Below, in pieces: positions 12,101 through 25,127 of a DNA stretch of 64,000 nucleotides. The notes below the pieces were generated by a model. The model was not told where the DNA came from. It ran no database searches and saw only the letters and a program-made list of their open reading frames with translations. Every line of letters begins with the position of its first letter. Positions within the stretch are counted from its first letter, which is position 1. The stretch lies in contig OZ018411.1 in assembly GCA_963969595.1 (NCBI GenBank), positions 1,366,501-1,430,500 of the forward strand, in the 5' to 3' direction. Position numbers and translations under genes: made by a program. This DNA comes from Neckera pumila. Taxonomy: Eukaryota; Streptophyta; Bryopsida; Hypnales; Neckeraceae.

Positions 12101-13238
12101 CTTGGTTTGGTAATTCGGTGCTGCCAGACGCTTTTCGCCTCTTGATCTTTGTCGAAGCCAACATTATGAACACCTTTTTCTAGGGTATTCATATAACTTC
12201 TCTAAATAGGAGTATCAATTAAGTTGGATTCTACTATTATAGATCCACTGTTTGATACACTAGAGTATTGATGAGAACGCTGTGCAATTCATTGGTTAAG
12301 AGCTTTTGTCGAGTTAGGATATTTCGGGTAAGTGAAGTTATTTCTTTCCGACTAGGATACTTCAGGTTAGCTCCATGATCTCTTGTTTTTGATGACAACC
12401 TTACCAAGTTGATCGGGGAGAAGATGTTCTACTAGCGCACAGTTGAATCTCTGACGTGGCCTGTCGGTACTCTCTGGATACCTCTGGTGAATATCTGTAT
12501 TGACTATTTTTCGGGCGATGTTTACAGGAGTATTTGTGGGCTCCAAGCCTGGACTGGGTACGAGTGACTACTCTACCCATGACCGGGCCACACAACATCA
12601 AAACCATCCCAGCAAAGAGTTGTCTTCTTTACTGTGGTGGTTCTGAAATAGATAGAGAACTGAAACATCAATTGTATATTTTTGTTGTGCAGAACGATGC
12701 GACTATGAAGGAGCTGGCTGCACTGAAAGCTGTGCTGAAGTGCATTGAAGAGTATCAGTTAGAAAGTCAATATCCGTCCACGCCCCTTCAAAAGCGTGTA
12801 GTCCAACTTGAGAAGGCTAAATCAGACAGAAAGAGGGCGGCCGTAGCTGTGAAAGCTCAAACCAAGCGGCCCCGTGCTAGCAATGGTACTGGAGCTGGTT
12901 ACGCAACTACCACGAACGCTAATAACGACAGTCGAAACTACTACCGTGGTGCCTCGGACAGAGGTCAATATGGGAGTGTGGGCGTGACGGCTTACGGCCT
13001 GCAAACACAGAATGCTTATGATCGTCGCGGCCAAGGGGGGTACTCTACTACTTACGCAGGTGGGAATCGCAGCCCAGTCTCTCTTTCTAGTTCCTATCTT
13101 TATTCTACTGATGGATTAGGTTCTCCTGTATATGGATCCTCAGGTTACTCCAATCCTTCCAGTACATATAGTAGCTATCAGTTTGGTAGTGGGCTGCCTC
13201 CGCCTCCTCCAGCTTATCAGGCTTCATTTCTTCACTGA
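9176..13238 (+). CDS. FRIGIDA-like protein, three exons, about 701 aa
   Basis: Known family: FRIGIDA/FRL proteins are plant-specific nuclear scaffold proteins; FRI itself promotes FLC transcription in Arabidopsis, while FRL members in other land plants have less defined roles. Exons: 9176-10559, 11468-11643, 12693-13238; junction phases agree. Seen: an acidic, Gln/Glu-rich N-terminus, then a coiled-coil region (FEDYFSELEGIMQKRLEDLV ... KREEAVATREQAML), a low-complexity Thr/Pro/Ala linker, and the FRIGIDA core (LKALCEVMDGDGLRKYIVDH ... ALCRSLGLSAKIP / RLAKEGKQIEALSFAHSFGI / PLLKSYLKEARRTAQ). The third exon carries the conserved 'ELAALKAVLKCIEEYQLESQ' helix, a basic KRPR segment and a Gly/Ser/Tyr-rich low-complexity tail. 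The ATG at 9176 (ATGGCG) is preferred to the in-frame ATG at 9152 by context and by the FRL N-terminus. The gene is intact. Which FRL subfamily it belongs to cannot be settled here. Confidence 0.88.
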
Positions 13239-14580
13239 AGATCTTCCAAAGATGGGATTTGTTCGTTGCATGTTGATATAGCTAACGTGGCTCCCAAGGT
13301 TTCTGATCAAAGTTGTTCTGCTTACAACATTCTTTTTATCCTTCTGATGAAATTTGGACATTATGGACAAGCCATACTAGATTTCATTGGGTTAACAAAT
13401 GGTTTAGGGGATTTTAAGAGGAACTCTACTGAGAGTGAGTGCAGCAGGCGAATAGCTAGAGGTGGAAATGCACTACCAGAATTCGTGTGCAAAGTAACTT
13501 CTTGTCAGTCCTTCAAGTGTACGGATACATCTTTAGCTTCTTTTAAGTTGTCACAAAGACCAATGTAACACTGATGAAAGCTTGATCTATGAAGAAAGCT
13601 GATTAGAACTGTTGATTCTCTTTTCTTGCGTATTGGTGCTTCTATGTTCTCGTGTTGTCAAGATGTGAACAGGGTAAGGGACAGTTTGTTTTTTGTACCT
13701 ATATGCCAACTCCTAACGACAGTTACTTAGCGTCTGTTACATGTGTAACTGCTTCCAGGTGGTTATAGGCCAACTGAACAGCTCCCACTTGATAACTGGC
13801 TTACTTACAGTTACCAGGATTTTCGGTTTTCCTTGCAGTTGAGGTGCCATAACTGTCTTTTGATTTTTGACTGCCATGTATGTTGTATTTTGCAAGTCCT
13901 TGTTCGGTACCGTTTCTTTTGCTGCCCGACTTGGGGTCTTAGTAACTGATGTACCGGTGATTTACCTTCTTTCATTGAAGAATGTGGAAGTATCATTTGA
14001 ACATTTAGTAATCAACATCTGGAGAAATTCGTTGATATAGATGTTGAATTACGTTCTCAGATGGTTACTGCTCGTGAAGACATTACAGGTAAACAGTAAG
14101 TGGCATTGAGTTTCATTATCATAACAATTTTACTCGGATCTTCTTTGGAAAATACAACGATTCAATAAGGTAGAGAGCTTAGTTATTCTTTCGACTTCTC
14201 ACATCCAATATGGTACCGGAGGACTAAAGCAAATTTCTAGAGCCTGCAATGATGCACTTCAGAACCTACACATGCTTTTGAGAAGCGATTAGCACGAAGT
14301 CTAAAATGCATAACCTATTCATACAATGTCCTAAACAATTCATATTTCTTCTAAATAATAAATGAACTTGAGTTGTTGACAGTCATGCTTGGTGGAAAAC
14401 TTGCTTTGAGGCATTAACCTTGAAACGTTGTTGAGGATGCAAAACAGCCTTTGGATGGCTTCACTAAAATTGTAGGATGGAACAAAACGTTTCTTCATCC
14501 AATAATCTAAACCCTAACTAAGCTGTTTTGTTTTGTTTGTTTGATACTCTGAGATCTAAGAAATTGTGAGTCCTTTGGTT
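13239..14580. other. 3' flank of the FRIGIDA-like gene, no gene seen
   Basis: Contains the 3' UTR and intergenic DNA of near-neutral composition. A 100-codon open frame at 13266-13568 has no recognisable motif and directly follows the stop codon, so I treat it as UTR. Nothing else identified. Confidence 0.5.
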
Positions 14581-14587
14581 GTGTTCT

Positions 14588-14795
14588 TGGTACTATTGGA
14601 AAGCTCTTTGCAAGGAAATGTGTACAGAGTTTTTGTTTGTGGCATTTGGACCTAAAGTGTGAGTTATGAATTTTAAAAATATTTTTAATTTAAAATTAAA
14701 TTAATTTCTTTTATTTTGGAAAAAACATAACTTTCACATCACATGTCAAAACGCCACAAAACAAAGCCCTTGCACTCCTTTATGCATAAAAGATA
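14588..14795. mobile_element. Possible small inverted-repeat element (MITE-like)
   Basis: The left part ('ggaaagctctttgcaaggaa ... tttgtttgtggcatttgg') and the reverse complement of the right part ('aggagtgcaagggctttgt / tttgtggcgttttg') resemble each other imperfectly, around an AT-rich centre. The left part is also related to 6575-6680. Probably a decayed non-autonomous DNA element; boundaries approximate. Confidence 0.4.
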
Positions 14796-15319
14796 TCGAA
14801 TTTCAAAGTTTTTACAAATCAAAAAATCAAAAAATTATTTCTACTTTTATTTTGGTTAGGCAATGGCACATTGCACACTGAGTTTTTTAGGAAGTTGCTT
14901 AAGTACGTTTTCAGTGAACAGTTTTACAAATTTCCTCATCATAATATTAATTAACTATTCTAAAGAAGTTGCTTAATGGCTAAGTGCCTAAGCCTTTCCA
15001 ATGGTGTTTTTCCTATGAAAAAAGAGCACGGGCTTACAGTTATCTACAATGAAGCAAATTGTTTTTTTTTCAAAGTCTAATCATATAGATGTTTGAAGAG
15101 CTTGCTTATTAATGTATTTACTAGTTTTGAATGTAAAAGTATAAAAGAATTGTGAGATTATAACAAGAAAATGTACGTATCCTACTTTAAAATGCTACCC
15201 CTCTTCACAATATTTGAGAAACTTTGCATATGTATGAGTTCTTTAGATTGGAGGTGACATAGACAACTAGAAATTGCGTTAGCATACTAAAATGCACTTC
15301 CAAAAATCTAGATATAATT

Positions 15320-16044
15320 TTTATTTCAATTGATGCCCGAGAGCAAAAATTATGCCACCTTGAAGTCCAAAAAGCATTTCAAGAAATAGCTCAAATAAAA
15401 TCACAAAAAGTCCTTTTTTTACTAGTGATGGAAAAGTTATGGACAATTTTGTTTTTTGGACAATCTAAGCATCCTCTTGAAAAAACAACTTTATAGAATT
15501 CATTTTTGAATGCAATTTTGCAAAAAAAAATATTAGGCAAAAGTTTGCTTGCTAAAACAATCTCACCATTGGAATTATTGTGTTTCATTCTATCTTAGAA
15601 ATATTAATGGTTTTGTTTTCCCTTCAAACTTGAACTTACTTCTATTTACCAATCTTTCACTTTTCACTTTTCACTTAATGAGTGAAAATTAAGTGTTTTT
15701 GTTGGATTTTTTCTTTTTAGATTTTCAACTCAATTCTCAACATAGGAAATTAGAAAATCAAAATCAATAGTGCAAAAATTTGAAGTTAAGAAGATTTAAA
15801 GCCGAAAAATCTAATCAAGTAAGGCATAAAAAAACTTGTTTTCTTCACTTTAAATGCAAATACCTTGCAATCTATATAGTCAAAGTTTCCAAATAATTCT
15901 AAACATTCTTGTACTAGTGTAATATAAGATCCTATGGTTAGGTCTGTAAAAAAAATCAATTTTTGAGTTTTTTTTGCTCTTTGCAATAGAAATGGCAATT
16001 TGAGTTGTTTTTATGGAAAAAGGCCTTAAGACTTTAGGGATTAA
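15320..16044. mobile_element. Decayed copy of the TTAA-bounded MITE family
   Basis: The right end reads CTTTAGGGATTAA at 16032-16044, matching the family terminus. The interior shares ordered blocks with the complete copy at 36478-37407: 'gcccgagagcaaaaattatg', 'ttttttggacaat...gcatc', 'aattcatttttgaatgcaat', 'agaaatggcaatttgag'. The left terminus is not recognisable, so the copy is truncated or strongly mutated. Confidence 0.6.
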
Positions 16045-16198
16045 GTTCAAATAAAGATCTATCAATCTCATTATACAAATCCACCTTGCAATTGTTGAAA
16101 TGCAATTTTATTTTATAAATAAAAATCACAAATAACTCCAAATCAACAATGTTTCTTTTTCTGGCGATTTGGTGCAAAATTGCACCAAAATTTTTGAC

Positions 16199-17585
16199 CT
16201 ACAGTGACTGATGAAACCGGGTACTTTTGTGAAACGTTTTCATTCAAACAACCATACCATAAGTATCAATGGATAAAACCCAAAAGTGTACACATAAAAG
16301 TTGTAGAGCACAACATACAACATGTTACCATGGAAGTTTGAAGAAAAAATTAGTTGTGATTTGAAAGAAAATTAATTCCAAAGTTTGTTATGTCAAATAC
16401 TTGGTTTTGTTCAATATAGTTTGGCTTTACTTTATCTTTTGTCAGTTTTCCTTAAAACTCCAAAAAAACTTTTTGTACTTTAGCATGTTGGTATACATCA
16501 ATTTTGATTGTTGTACACAAAAATTGAAGGAAATTCACATTTATAGAAATAAAAATAATAAACAATTTAACAAACATGCAAATGATGTTGGTTCTCACAA
16601 AATTTGAGTTTTTTTGTGGAATTGAGAGCATGGGGTTTCATTAGCCATGGTAAAGAAATTATAGGTTGAAATATAGACCACTTTTATATCTAAATGCCCT
16701 TGTATATGAAATATTTGTTGAATTGGGCAATGTGTACAATTTATATTTTACAATTGTATAGTGCATTTTTAAATTCAACTTTTGTGTTCAAAGACTAGAA
16801 TTCGTGATGCATATAATTCATCCAAAGAATTCCAAAAAATCCATCATCATTGTCTGTATCATCCAAAAACTACTAATTTTCAAAATTTACACTGACATTC
16901 AAAAAATTAGCAATTTTTGGACGATATAGACAATGATGATGGATTTTTTTGGAATTATTTGGATGAATTATATGCATCACGAATTCTAGTCTTTGAACAC
17001 AAAAGTTGAATTTAAAAATGCACTATACAATTGTAAAATATAAATTGTACACATTGCCCAATTCAACAAATATTTCATATACAAGGGCATTTAGATATAA
17101 AAGTGGTCTATTTTTCAACCTATAATTTCCTTACCATGGCTAATGAAACCCCATGCTCTCAATTCCACAAAAAAACTCAAATTTTGTGAGAACCAACATC
17201 ATTTGCATGTTTGTTAAATTGTTTATTATTTTTATTTCTATAAATGTGAATTTCCTTCAATTTTTGTATACAACAATCAAAATTGATGTATACCAACATG
17301 CTAAGGTACAAAAAGTTTTTTAGGAGTTTTAAGAAAAACTGACAAAAGATAAAGTAAAGCCAAACTATATTGAACAAAACCGAGTTTTTGACATAATAAA
17401 CTTTGGAATGAATTTTTTTTCAAATCACAACTAATTTTTTCTTCAAACTTCTATGTAATGTGTTGTATGTTGTGCTCTACAACTTTCATGTGTACACTTT
17501 TGGGTTTTATTCATTGATACTTATGGTATGGTTGTTTAAATGAAAACGTTTCACAAAAGTACTCGGTTTTGTCAGTTACTGTAGC
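16199..17585. repeat. Large foldback: two inverted arms of about 680 bp with a spacer of about 20 bp
   Basis: The left arm (about 16199-16880) and right arm (about 16903-17585) are near-perfect reverse complements. The same 66-68-codon open frame appears on + at 16401-16607 and on - at 17177-17377 with only a few residue changes, which shows the high arm identity. The open frame is AT-rich (Phe/Ile/Lys/Asn) and unlikely to be protein. Such an inverted repeat could form a hairpin if transcribed. Similarity becomes weak just outside the arms (16165-16198 against 17586-17620). Confidence 0.9.
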
Positions 17586-17636
17586 ACCAAGCGTATAGGA
17601 AATTTTAGTAAAATTTTGGATGAAATCACCAAAAAA

Positions 17637-17812
17637 CTTCAAGTTAACGAAATATCTTGGATGAAATTGCCACATTGTAAATGAAAATAGAATTATAGAT
17701 ACGTAGTATCACATTTTCTATCCAATACGTGGATGAATGTTAAAATTGGAGCACCACTGTTACATTTAGTATCGCCACTTTGCCACTTCATGGAAAATGA
17801 AACAAAAAAAAC
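17637..17812 (+). repeat. Dispersed repeat, copy 2 of the family at 969-1128
   Basis: Same order of words as 969-1128 ('tatcttggatgaaat', 'tctatccaatacgtggat', 'cgccactttgccacttcat'), with moderate divergence. It directly abuts the right arm of the foldback, so the foldback may have inserted in or arisen from this family. Confidence 0.6.
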
Positions 17813-18573
17813 TGCAAATCAACACTTACATATTTAAATTTCAACAATAAAAATCATAAAAGCACTTTAGTCTTTCTATTGGGGCCATTATCAAAGCAAA
17901 TGGATAAGTATAAGTTCTTAGATCTCAAATCAAGTAAAATTAGAAAGCTTTGTCCAAAGCCCGAAAAGTCAAGGAAAATTGGCAAGCTTTACTTTTCTAC
18001 TAATGGCACATAGTATACCTCTGAGAACCTCTCAAAAATCAATATTTATCTTTTTCAATGAAAAATAAATGTTTTCAATAGGTTACCTTCAATATTGTCT
18101 GTAAAAAATTTTAAGATGGTCAAAAGAATTAACTGCCTACATACAAATGAGTTAAAAAGTTTGGATTGACCAAATATGGTCAATTAGGTAATTTAAAGTT
18201 AATCTACATATCACCTTTGTAATGTACTTTAGCTATTTCTTGCTATTTATTCTTGATGTGAATTTAGTTATAAAAATTATTTAAAATTTTGAAGTTGAAT
18301 CCTACCAATGAAATGAAGCTTATCAAGTGCAGTTTACATTCCAATTGAAAATTTTGAAATTTTGAAATTCCAACATTTTATAGCAATATGAATTTTGAGT
18401 CTATAACCATGGTTTGTTGATTTTCTAATGTTCAAATGATAAAATAAATTTTTTTTACACCATAATGATATAAACTATAATATAAATTTATAATAAAAAT
18501 TCCAAATTTTTTAGTATATTTTGGATTTGATATGGATTTTCTTCATTTTTTTCTTAAAATTTTTATCATAATT

Positions 18574-18600
18574 TATGCCATATTTAACTACTTTTGGACT
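18574..18600 (+). repeat. 27-bp exact inverted repeat at left border of element A
   Basis: These 27 bases are the exact reverse complement of 32670-32696. They lie just outside the first palindrome half-site (18623). Either this is part of the element's terminal inverted repeat, or both borders happen to sit in inverted copies of one older repeat; similarity outside the 27 bp is weak but not absent, and I see no clear target-site duplication. Confidence 0.75.
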
Positions 18601-19230
18601 ATTCAAAGTCCAAAATTAAAAATCTCCCGATGCATGGTGCTAGGCATTACATCGGGAGATATCCAGATACCTTCAAGTTCATTTTCCTAAGTATGCTTTA
18701 GAAACCCCAAGAGGTCAATTGCATTCAAACTTGTATGTCAGGGACAATATAAACTCCGAATGATGCTACAAGTTCGAATGCAGGTTCCCAAGGTGGAAAG
18801 TGGAGATGAATATTGAGAACAATAAGTGGCAAGGAAAAAAATCGCTTGCAACATTATAAAAATCCCAAAGGAGATCGAATACAAGAAAAGAAAGAATAGC
18901 AAAGGACACAGAGCGTGGACATCTGCTACGACTACGACATGGGATTTGGAAGGTACCCTCAAGAAATAACAAAAACCGCACATTCTGATAAATCGTGATA
19001 AAATAACTCCATCCTACTCACATCAGCTTCCACTACCACCACTAGTAACTTCCGAAAAGACATTGAGAACTACTGTAGTGACCAAAGAAAGAAATGGTGC
19101 CATTATGAAGCCGAAACAAAGACACCATCGGGAGATCTCCCGATAACCTTGCCATGGTCACATTGAACAAAAAAAAGCATCGGGAAATCTCCCGTCCGAT
19201 AGTCGTGGTGGGCGACGAGACGTTAGTCGA

Positions 19231-22200
19231 TCAGGGGTCCACCTCGTTTGCCCTATTCAAATTCGCTAGGGCAGCTTCTCTACTTTTCTTAGGAATAGTA
19301 CGAGATTTTGGGTTCACTTTCTTGGACCAATTGGCGTACAATGCACAAGATGCGTCCACCCAAGTGGGAGGCCTGTTCTCCACAACCCATTTCCCATACC
19401 AACAATTCTGGTACATCAATTCCAAGTTACTTTCGGAATTATCTGGTCTCCAATACTGAAGCATAAACTTCCCGTTGTTTTCATGCCCTTCCTCTCTGCA
19501 GACGTCAGATAGTGCTCTTCCTTGGCAGACAGCACATACTGAGGGGTCCTCAGGTCTAAGCAGAACCCATGAACCTGGGCGAATATCAACCCAAGGATTA
19601 AAGCTTTCCCTTGGCGCTTCATTTGCGGGTCCGCAATAAGGTTCAAATTCCTCTTCTTCAGGAACCATGTCAACAGGGTTGATGGTCGGCCGCTGGCAAG
19701 AAGATTCCCACAATTTCCAATCATACTGTGGCTAGAAGCCTTCAACCAATTCCGGAACAAAGTCGGGAAGAGGCTCCTTGAGCTCTCGCAACACACGTTT
19801 CCAGTAATCAACGTATGGTGTGAAGGCGGCCGCAAATCCCTCGCATTTGGACATTCCGTTTCGCCAATACTCAATGTACTTCTCAATTCCTAACAGAATC
19901 AAGCCCTTGCCTAAGGTCGCTTTCCGTGCCGCCTCCACCGCCTTCTCTTGATTTCCCGTGGCTTCCGGAACTTCGTTACCTCACATAGGCTTGAAAGGAA
20001 CAAGCCTAAGGCAACCTCAAGGGAGTTTCACCCGACCCATGCAGTCTTTCTTCCAAAGGCATCGAGAAGGAGTATCAGATGGTAGCCACTGTGAATCAAC
20101 TGCAAACTTCTTGTACTTCATAACAGGGATTCCATCACTGTCCACATAAAACCGGAAAAGGTGCATCTCCCCCAAACCAATTAGTTTAGACGTGCCACTG
20201 CACAGGAATCCCTTCACAAAGGACTTGAAATCCGCCACCTCCCGGATGAACTCCGGCATGAATGACAATTCCTGGGACTCTATGAACGACTTCATGAGGT
20301 CGGCGACAACAAATGTATTCTTGCTCTTTAAAGCCTTCGATAGGTGGCTAAAATACGCATCAATATCTTTGCGAGTATGTCCGACTAGTAGGAAACCGAC
20401 CTGAATTTCCTTGAAGACTCCACATGCAGTAAGCAAAGACAAGAAGGCCATGAGGTATTGGTTTTTATTATCCCTCGCGGAGTTGTCAAGCTGAAGATAG
20501 AGCTTGTTAGGAAGGGGACTAGATCCACGACGAAGTTCCTGCGGAATCAACTTCAAGGCGTCCATACACCGAGATTTTCCTTTGAGTAGCGCGTCGAACA
20601 TTGCATTTGCCGGCGGATAGGGAAAGAGGTCGCCCATCTCCCGAATTGGTGGACCTTCAAGTCGCCTTAACAGTCTAGCAAGCGATGAAATGGTAAAGTT
20701 CGAATTGCCCGGCCAGCACGCTGGTGCATAATGTGCATACGCACCATCAGCATGACCATGAGCCACCATTCCAGTTATACTCATAGGAAGCTGACCCAAA
20801 CCTTGTGTGGCCTTCGTCGTCACGCGCATTCGTGGGAGAGCCGTCTTCCTCGTATCCATTTTGTCGTGAATAATGCACAAAATCTCTTGAGGATTCCTTC
20901 TGGACTCCTCACGCCACGAGGCATACAGACGACGGCACGATGCTTGATGATTAAGATGTTCAGTTTGCTGCTTCATAAACTCTACGAAGTCCGAGCTTCC
21001 TTTTGGTGATTTCTGAATGAACTGCTGTAGGTCGTCGCACACCGTACACTTCGCAAAAGAGCTCCCAAAAGGCTTAACCGCGACGTTGTTAAATAGCTCT
21101 TTCTTTATTCTACTAACAGTCGTCTGGCTCATGGGAGGAAGGCCATACTCCACATTCAACTGCAAATTACGTAAAACACAAGCATTAGCACCGACGGCAG
21201 TACCACTCTGAGCATTCGAAAATACACACAAGCAAAGAGACCAGCTGCAATGAGCACAGTCGAATCCGCAGAAAAACATCGGGAGATCTCCCGCTGAGTA
21301 GATGAATGCATTCAACTCCTACAGTGAAACGCATCGGGAGATCTCCCGATGAAAGAAGCAAGAAAATAAAATCTCCATGGAGTACTGTGTCTGGAAGATT
21401 CTCCAAAGGGGGAACAAACAAACAGAAGGCCGTATAAGAGTATCAACGGGAGATTTCCCGATGACTACCGGAGTCCAAACAAAGCATCCGTGATCAAAAC
21501 CAGAATACTGATGGGTTCATCGCCCTACCTCATTGGCGTCAGCATGAACACGCTTCCAATTATTACCAGCAGGCATGAGCTTAAGCGTGTCTACTCTCCC
21601 ATTTTCAATGCACCGCATTTGGTGCGGCATCTGGTCAGCAGTATTTTCGATTATCGCCTTCATTGTACCAGTAACCTGCACAGTCCGAAGTCGAGGCCGC
21701 TTAACCCCTTTGTTCCCATGTGTGGAAGAAACAATCCCTTCCTTGTACTTGTCAAGGTAATTGTGAAAGGTTGACTTTGGAATTCCATGTATAATGTACC
21801 ACGCTGTGGCACAAACTTCTGCTTCTTCTAGAGTAATGTACTTCCGCTTCCGTGTCCACTCCACCAAATGCAATTGTCCACCTACAGCAATTCCATACTC
21901 CCGACGCTCTTCAAAGGATTTTGAAAAGTATCTCTGCCTGACCTTCAGCGTCGTTTCACGGTGGAAAAATTGGCAGCAATTCCTGTCGTAGCATCGCTTT
22001 GAGCTGACCTGTTGAATCTCGTCATCCGATGTCTTCCGCGTGAACTGTGTCTCCTTCTCACTGAGAGAGGGTCGACGAACTATGAAGCGATAGGGTGCCT
22101 TCTGTCTTCCACCCAAGTAGGCGAGTGGATCTGGTTCAACAACAAAAGCAGAGAAGTGGTCGACTGTATCCTTCAAGCACCGACCACCAGGGAACCAACA

Positions 22201-22809
22201 ATTTGAAATGGGCCAGCGAGCATGAGTCATAATCGTATCTGGATTTCCCACGAAAACATCAAGGACAGTCACGCCTACGTGGTCCTCACCGAGGGTAGAA
22301 CTCTGAAAATAATCATCCGCCTTCCAGCAAGTAATTCGACCTGAAGATTGAAGGACACCTAATGGATCAAGGTGATGCACCTCTAGCCCGATCCAATCCT
22401 CTTGACGAACGAATGGGCTTTCATCCGCATGGGGATCCGCAATGACCTTTACCACGTCGACTGCCCTCCACAACATGGTCCTGTTTAGAACATCTCCAAG
22501 CGTCTGCAAGCCTCTCTGGCAAGGAGATACCCTCATATGCTGAGCTTCTAGGACGACCAATGAAGGCCTTACCAGAACAAATATCCAAGGCTTGAAAGGA
22601 ATCGGAACACCCAACCACTGACCTTCAGGACGGGCCTCTACAACGCATCCCACTCCAACTTCGCCAAATCCTGGGAGATAGAGCCTCACTAAGTCACCAT
22701 CATTCAGCGCAGTACTCCGTGCAGTAGATTCTTGAGAGTCCGCATCCTCAGCAGACTCGCCAACGTAAGGCGTTATGGGATCCCAAAACGAGTCAGAGTA
22801 AGAATCCAT
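19231..22809 (-). pseudogene. DUF7869-type transposase-like protein of element A, two exons, broken by in-frame stops
   Basis: Exon 1 is 22809-21529 and exon 2 starts at 21159; the splice (GAG|GTAGGG ... TTTGCAG) joins phase 0 to phase 0. Exon 1 encodes an acidic start (MDSYSDSFWDPITP), an unknown domain, a Cys-containing 'RCYDRNCCQFFHRE' segment and a basic region. Exon 2 carries the DUF7869 hallmarks: 'IIHDKMDTRK', 'LYLQLDNSARDNKNQYLMAF' and 'FLLVGHTRKDIDAYFSHLSK', which contain the conserved Asp/Asn and GHT..DID residues proposed as a DDE/RNase H-like active site. After 'CMGRVKLP' the same frame continues through three stops (near 20017, 19970 and 19732) to about 19231, ending '...NRANEVDP'. 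Known: DUF7869 proteins are multicopy, transposon-associated genes in bryophytes, lycophytes and animals. The continuing frame and conserved C-terminal part show a recently dead gene. Start chosen at 22809; the upstream ATG at 22962 adds a hydrophobic stretch that looks non-coding. Confidence 0.75.
21160..21528 (-). other. Intron of the DUF7869-like gene, carrying three copies of the palindrome
   Basis: Flanked by GTAGGG donor and TTTGCAG acceptor on the minus strand. Contains copies at 21277, 21332 (perfect 20/20) and 21444. The motif is absent from the two flanking exons, which suggests selection against it in this coding sequence or a function in non-coding DNA. Confidence 0.65.
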
Positions 22810-23066
22810 TGTCACTGACTCTCTGGAGCTAGAAGCAATAAAGCAAAACCAGGGAATGAAGAGTGATCCTAGAGACAAGAATATCAGAATATAAGTCCAA
22901 AATGTACTATGCACACGACGCCGACAGCAAGGATTGATGTGCTCATTTATCACCTGACTCAATCATTTGGGAGGATTGCAACTCCGCTTGCGGTGGACTA
23001 AGGTTAAGGGTAGCTCCTATCATGTATAATGTCCCACACTGACCAACTCAGGGTAGCTCATAAAAA

Positions 23067-23186
23067 CAACGGGAAATCTCCCGACGGTAACAACGAGAAA
23101 TCTCCCGATGAAAACAGCGGGAAATCTCCCAATGGAAACAGCAAGAAATCTCCGGATGGAAACAGCGGGAGATCTCCCGATGAAAT
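23067..23186 (+). repeat. Tandem array of five palindromes at an exact 24-bp period, upstream of the DUF7869-like gene
   Basis: The 20-bp palindrome variants start at 23067, 23091, 23115, 23139 and 23163, each followed by a 4-bp spacer such as 'gaaa'. This is about 260 bp upstream of the start codon at 22809 on the minus strand, in the expected promoter. The 24-bp spacing is a multiple of three, so an accidental open frame with an 8-residue repeat is present on +; I do not consider it a gene. Confidence 0.9.
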
Positions 23187-23189
23187 AAA

Positions 23190-24237
23190 CGAGAGAAAGG
23201 AGATCATCAGATGCCGGAGCATCCCGGTGTACATATACAGCGTTGACTACGTACATTGTGTATACTCGTAGTCTACGGACGCATACTATACGGGAGGAGG
23301 ATGTCTACACTGTCACGGTTTATAAATTCGTCTATTGGTCCATTGACGCAGTGACCAAGGCTAATCATCACATCAGAAACTATCATTTGAAATTGCCATT
23401 GCTAGTGATCTGCACAGTGCCGCTTACAGCAGTATGCCAAGACGAAGCAAACGATAGTACGCTGTACTGCTTCAAGATGGCGCACACTAATCCAAATTTA
23501 CCAAACAGCACTCATGCGATACGCTACTGTTGTTCATAGATCAAACTAACAAATCCTGATTTGCGAACGGATTTAGTTAATTGTAGAAGTCGACCTTCCA
23601 GCCCTTCGTCACTGCTGCTAGCAACTGCCCCATTACTATTCCATCACAAATTCACTACTGCCCACGAACCACTGAACTGCTTTGGATGATCTGCACCTGA
23701 GGAAGTAGGGATTCAAGCAATTCATACCTAGAGAAGATATGAAGGACCGCGACGGATCGCCAAGCTCCCGATGACCCACAAGCGCTGTCACTTCTCAAGA
23801 GCTCCGTGTCCACACTCCTCGATTGGCACTCCTCACTCACGTGAACTCCTGCCGGCGAAAAGGGAGAAAACACAGCAGAGGATTCGCAATATTGGGCTAG
23901 AAGTGGGAGCTCCAGTTTCCCGCTTTCACTTAGACAGGATCCACCTGCACGTGCACTCTTCAAAGCCGTGCACTATTGTGTCCAGACAGAATCTTGAGAT
24001 GCCGTCATTATTTTGGAATGTTGACTGCATTCTTGTTCGTTCCAATTTATTGAATGCAGAAATGCCGCGCGTGAGTACCTCTGCATGAAATTCGAGGCCT
24101 TCGAGTTTGGCGAAGGGAAACGTGCGGTCTTTGAATTCAAATCTCATTCAGATTCAACAACTGTGCAACATTCATTGTTGTTGTAGAGGATCCGTTGAAG
24201 CTGCGGGATTGACATTTCTTGGGATCAGGACTCCACA
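23190..24237. other. Left half of the divergent intergenic region of element A
   Basis: Near-neutral composition, no conserved coding frame. One half-site (CTCCCGATG) at 23765-23773. Ends at the TTAA that begins the inserted block at 24238. Presumably upstream sequence of one of the two divergent genes. Confidence 0.5.
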
Positions 24238-25127
24238 TTAACTCCTAAAGGACCGGACTACGTTTGACAGACTTATAATTTTTTTGGGCAGGTACGTGAG
24301 AGTAGAGCTTTGCATAGTTTGGGCTGGAATTTTAATACAATGTGGGTACTAGAAATATCTTTCATATGCACAAATTTCATGACGTTCTAAAATATGAGTA
24401 AAAAGTTATTGCATAATATGTTACTTTTTTTTTCAACTCGGGCAGTTTGGACAAACCTGAAAAAAACACTTTTAAATAAAAATAAAATTTGAAATTTGTT
24501 CTTCAGATTTATATGTACTCAAAAAGCTTTGAATCATTGCATTTCAATAGTTGAAAAAAGAAGTTATGAGGCTTTTTAGTTTGCGGGCAGTTATGGAATT
24601 CCTACACCAAAAATAACTTTGAAGTCCTTTATTTTACTGAAATTTCAATATTTTTGAAAAAAAATAATGCTATTGGATGTAGATTGTTTATAATAACAAT
24701 TCAACCATTTGGATTGGAATTTTTTAATTTTATAACTTATTTATTAACAATTTAGTATTTTGAATGATTCTCTACTCTTTCTACTTACTATTTTCTTCCT
24801 ATATGTTGCACAACTCCAAATGATCTGAACTTTTTTATGTATGTAGCCAACTTGCCCTAATGAATGAAACCAAAGAAGCACAACCATTTTGGACATTTTT
24901 TCATAACGATCTGACCTTGTGAAGTGCAGTTGCCCGGATTTTCGTAGTGGTCAAAAAAGGATTTTTGCCACTTCAAATGCTATTATCGTGCAATCTACAC
25001 GGTGAAAATTTCTGAAATTTTTTCCACATATTCTCAAACTAGACTAATTCAAGATCCTACGGTTACATGTGTCAAAAAATGATATTTTTCAAAAATTTGG
25101 TACTTGTACTAGAAATGGCAGTTTAGG

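Noticed and set aside
23067..23186. CRISPR-like array
   Set aside because: Regular repeats with 4-bp spacers in a plant genome; no spacer diversity or cas genes.
23029..23271. Open frame with an 8-residue repeat (SGKSPDGN-like)
   Set aside because: It is simply the reading of the 24-bp palindrome array, whose period is a multiple of three. No homologue, start context or splice support.
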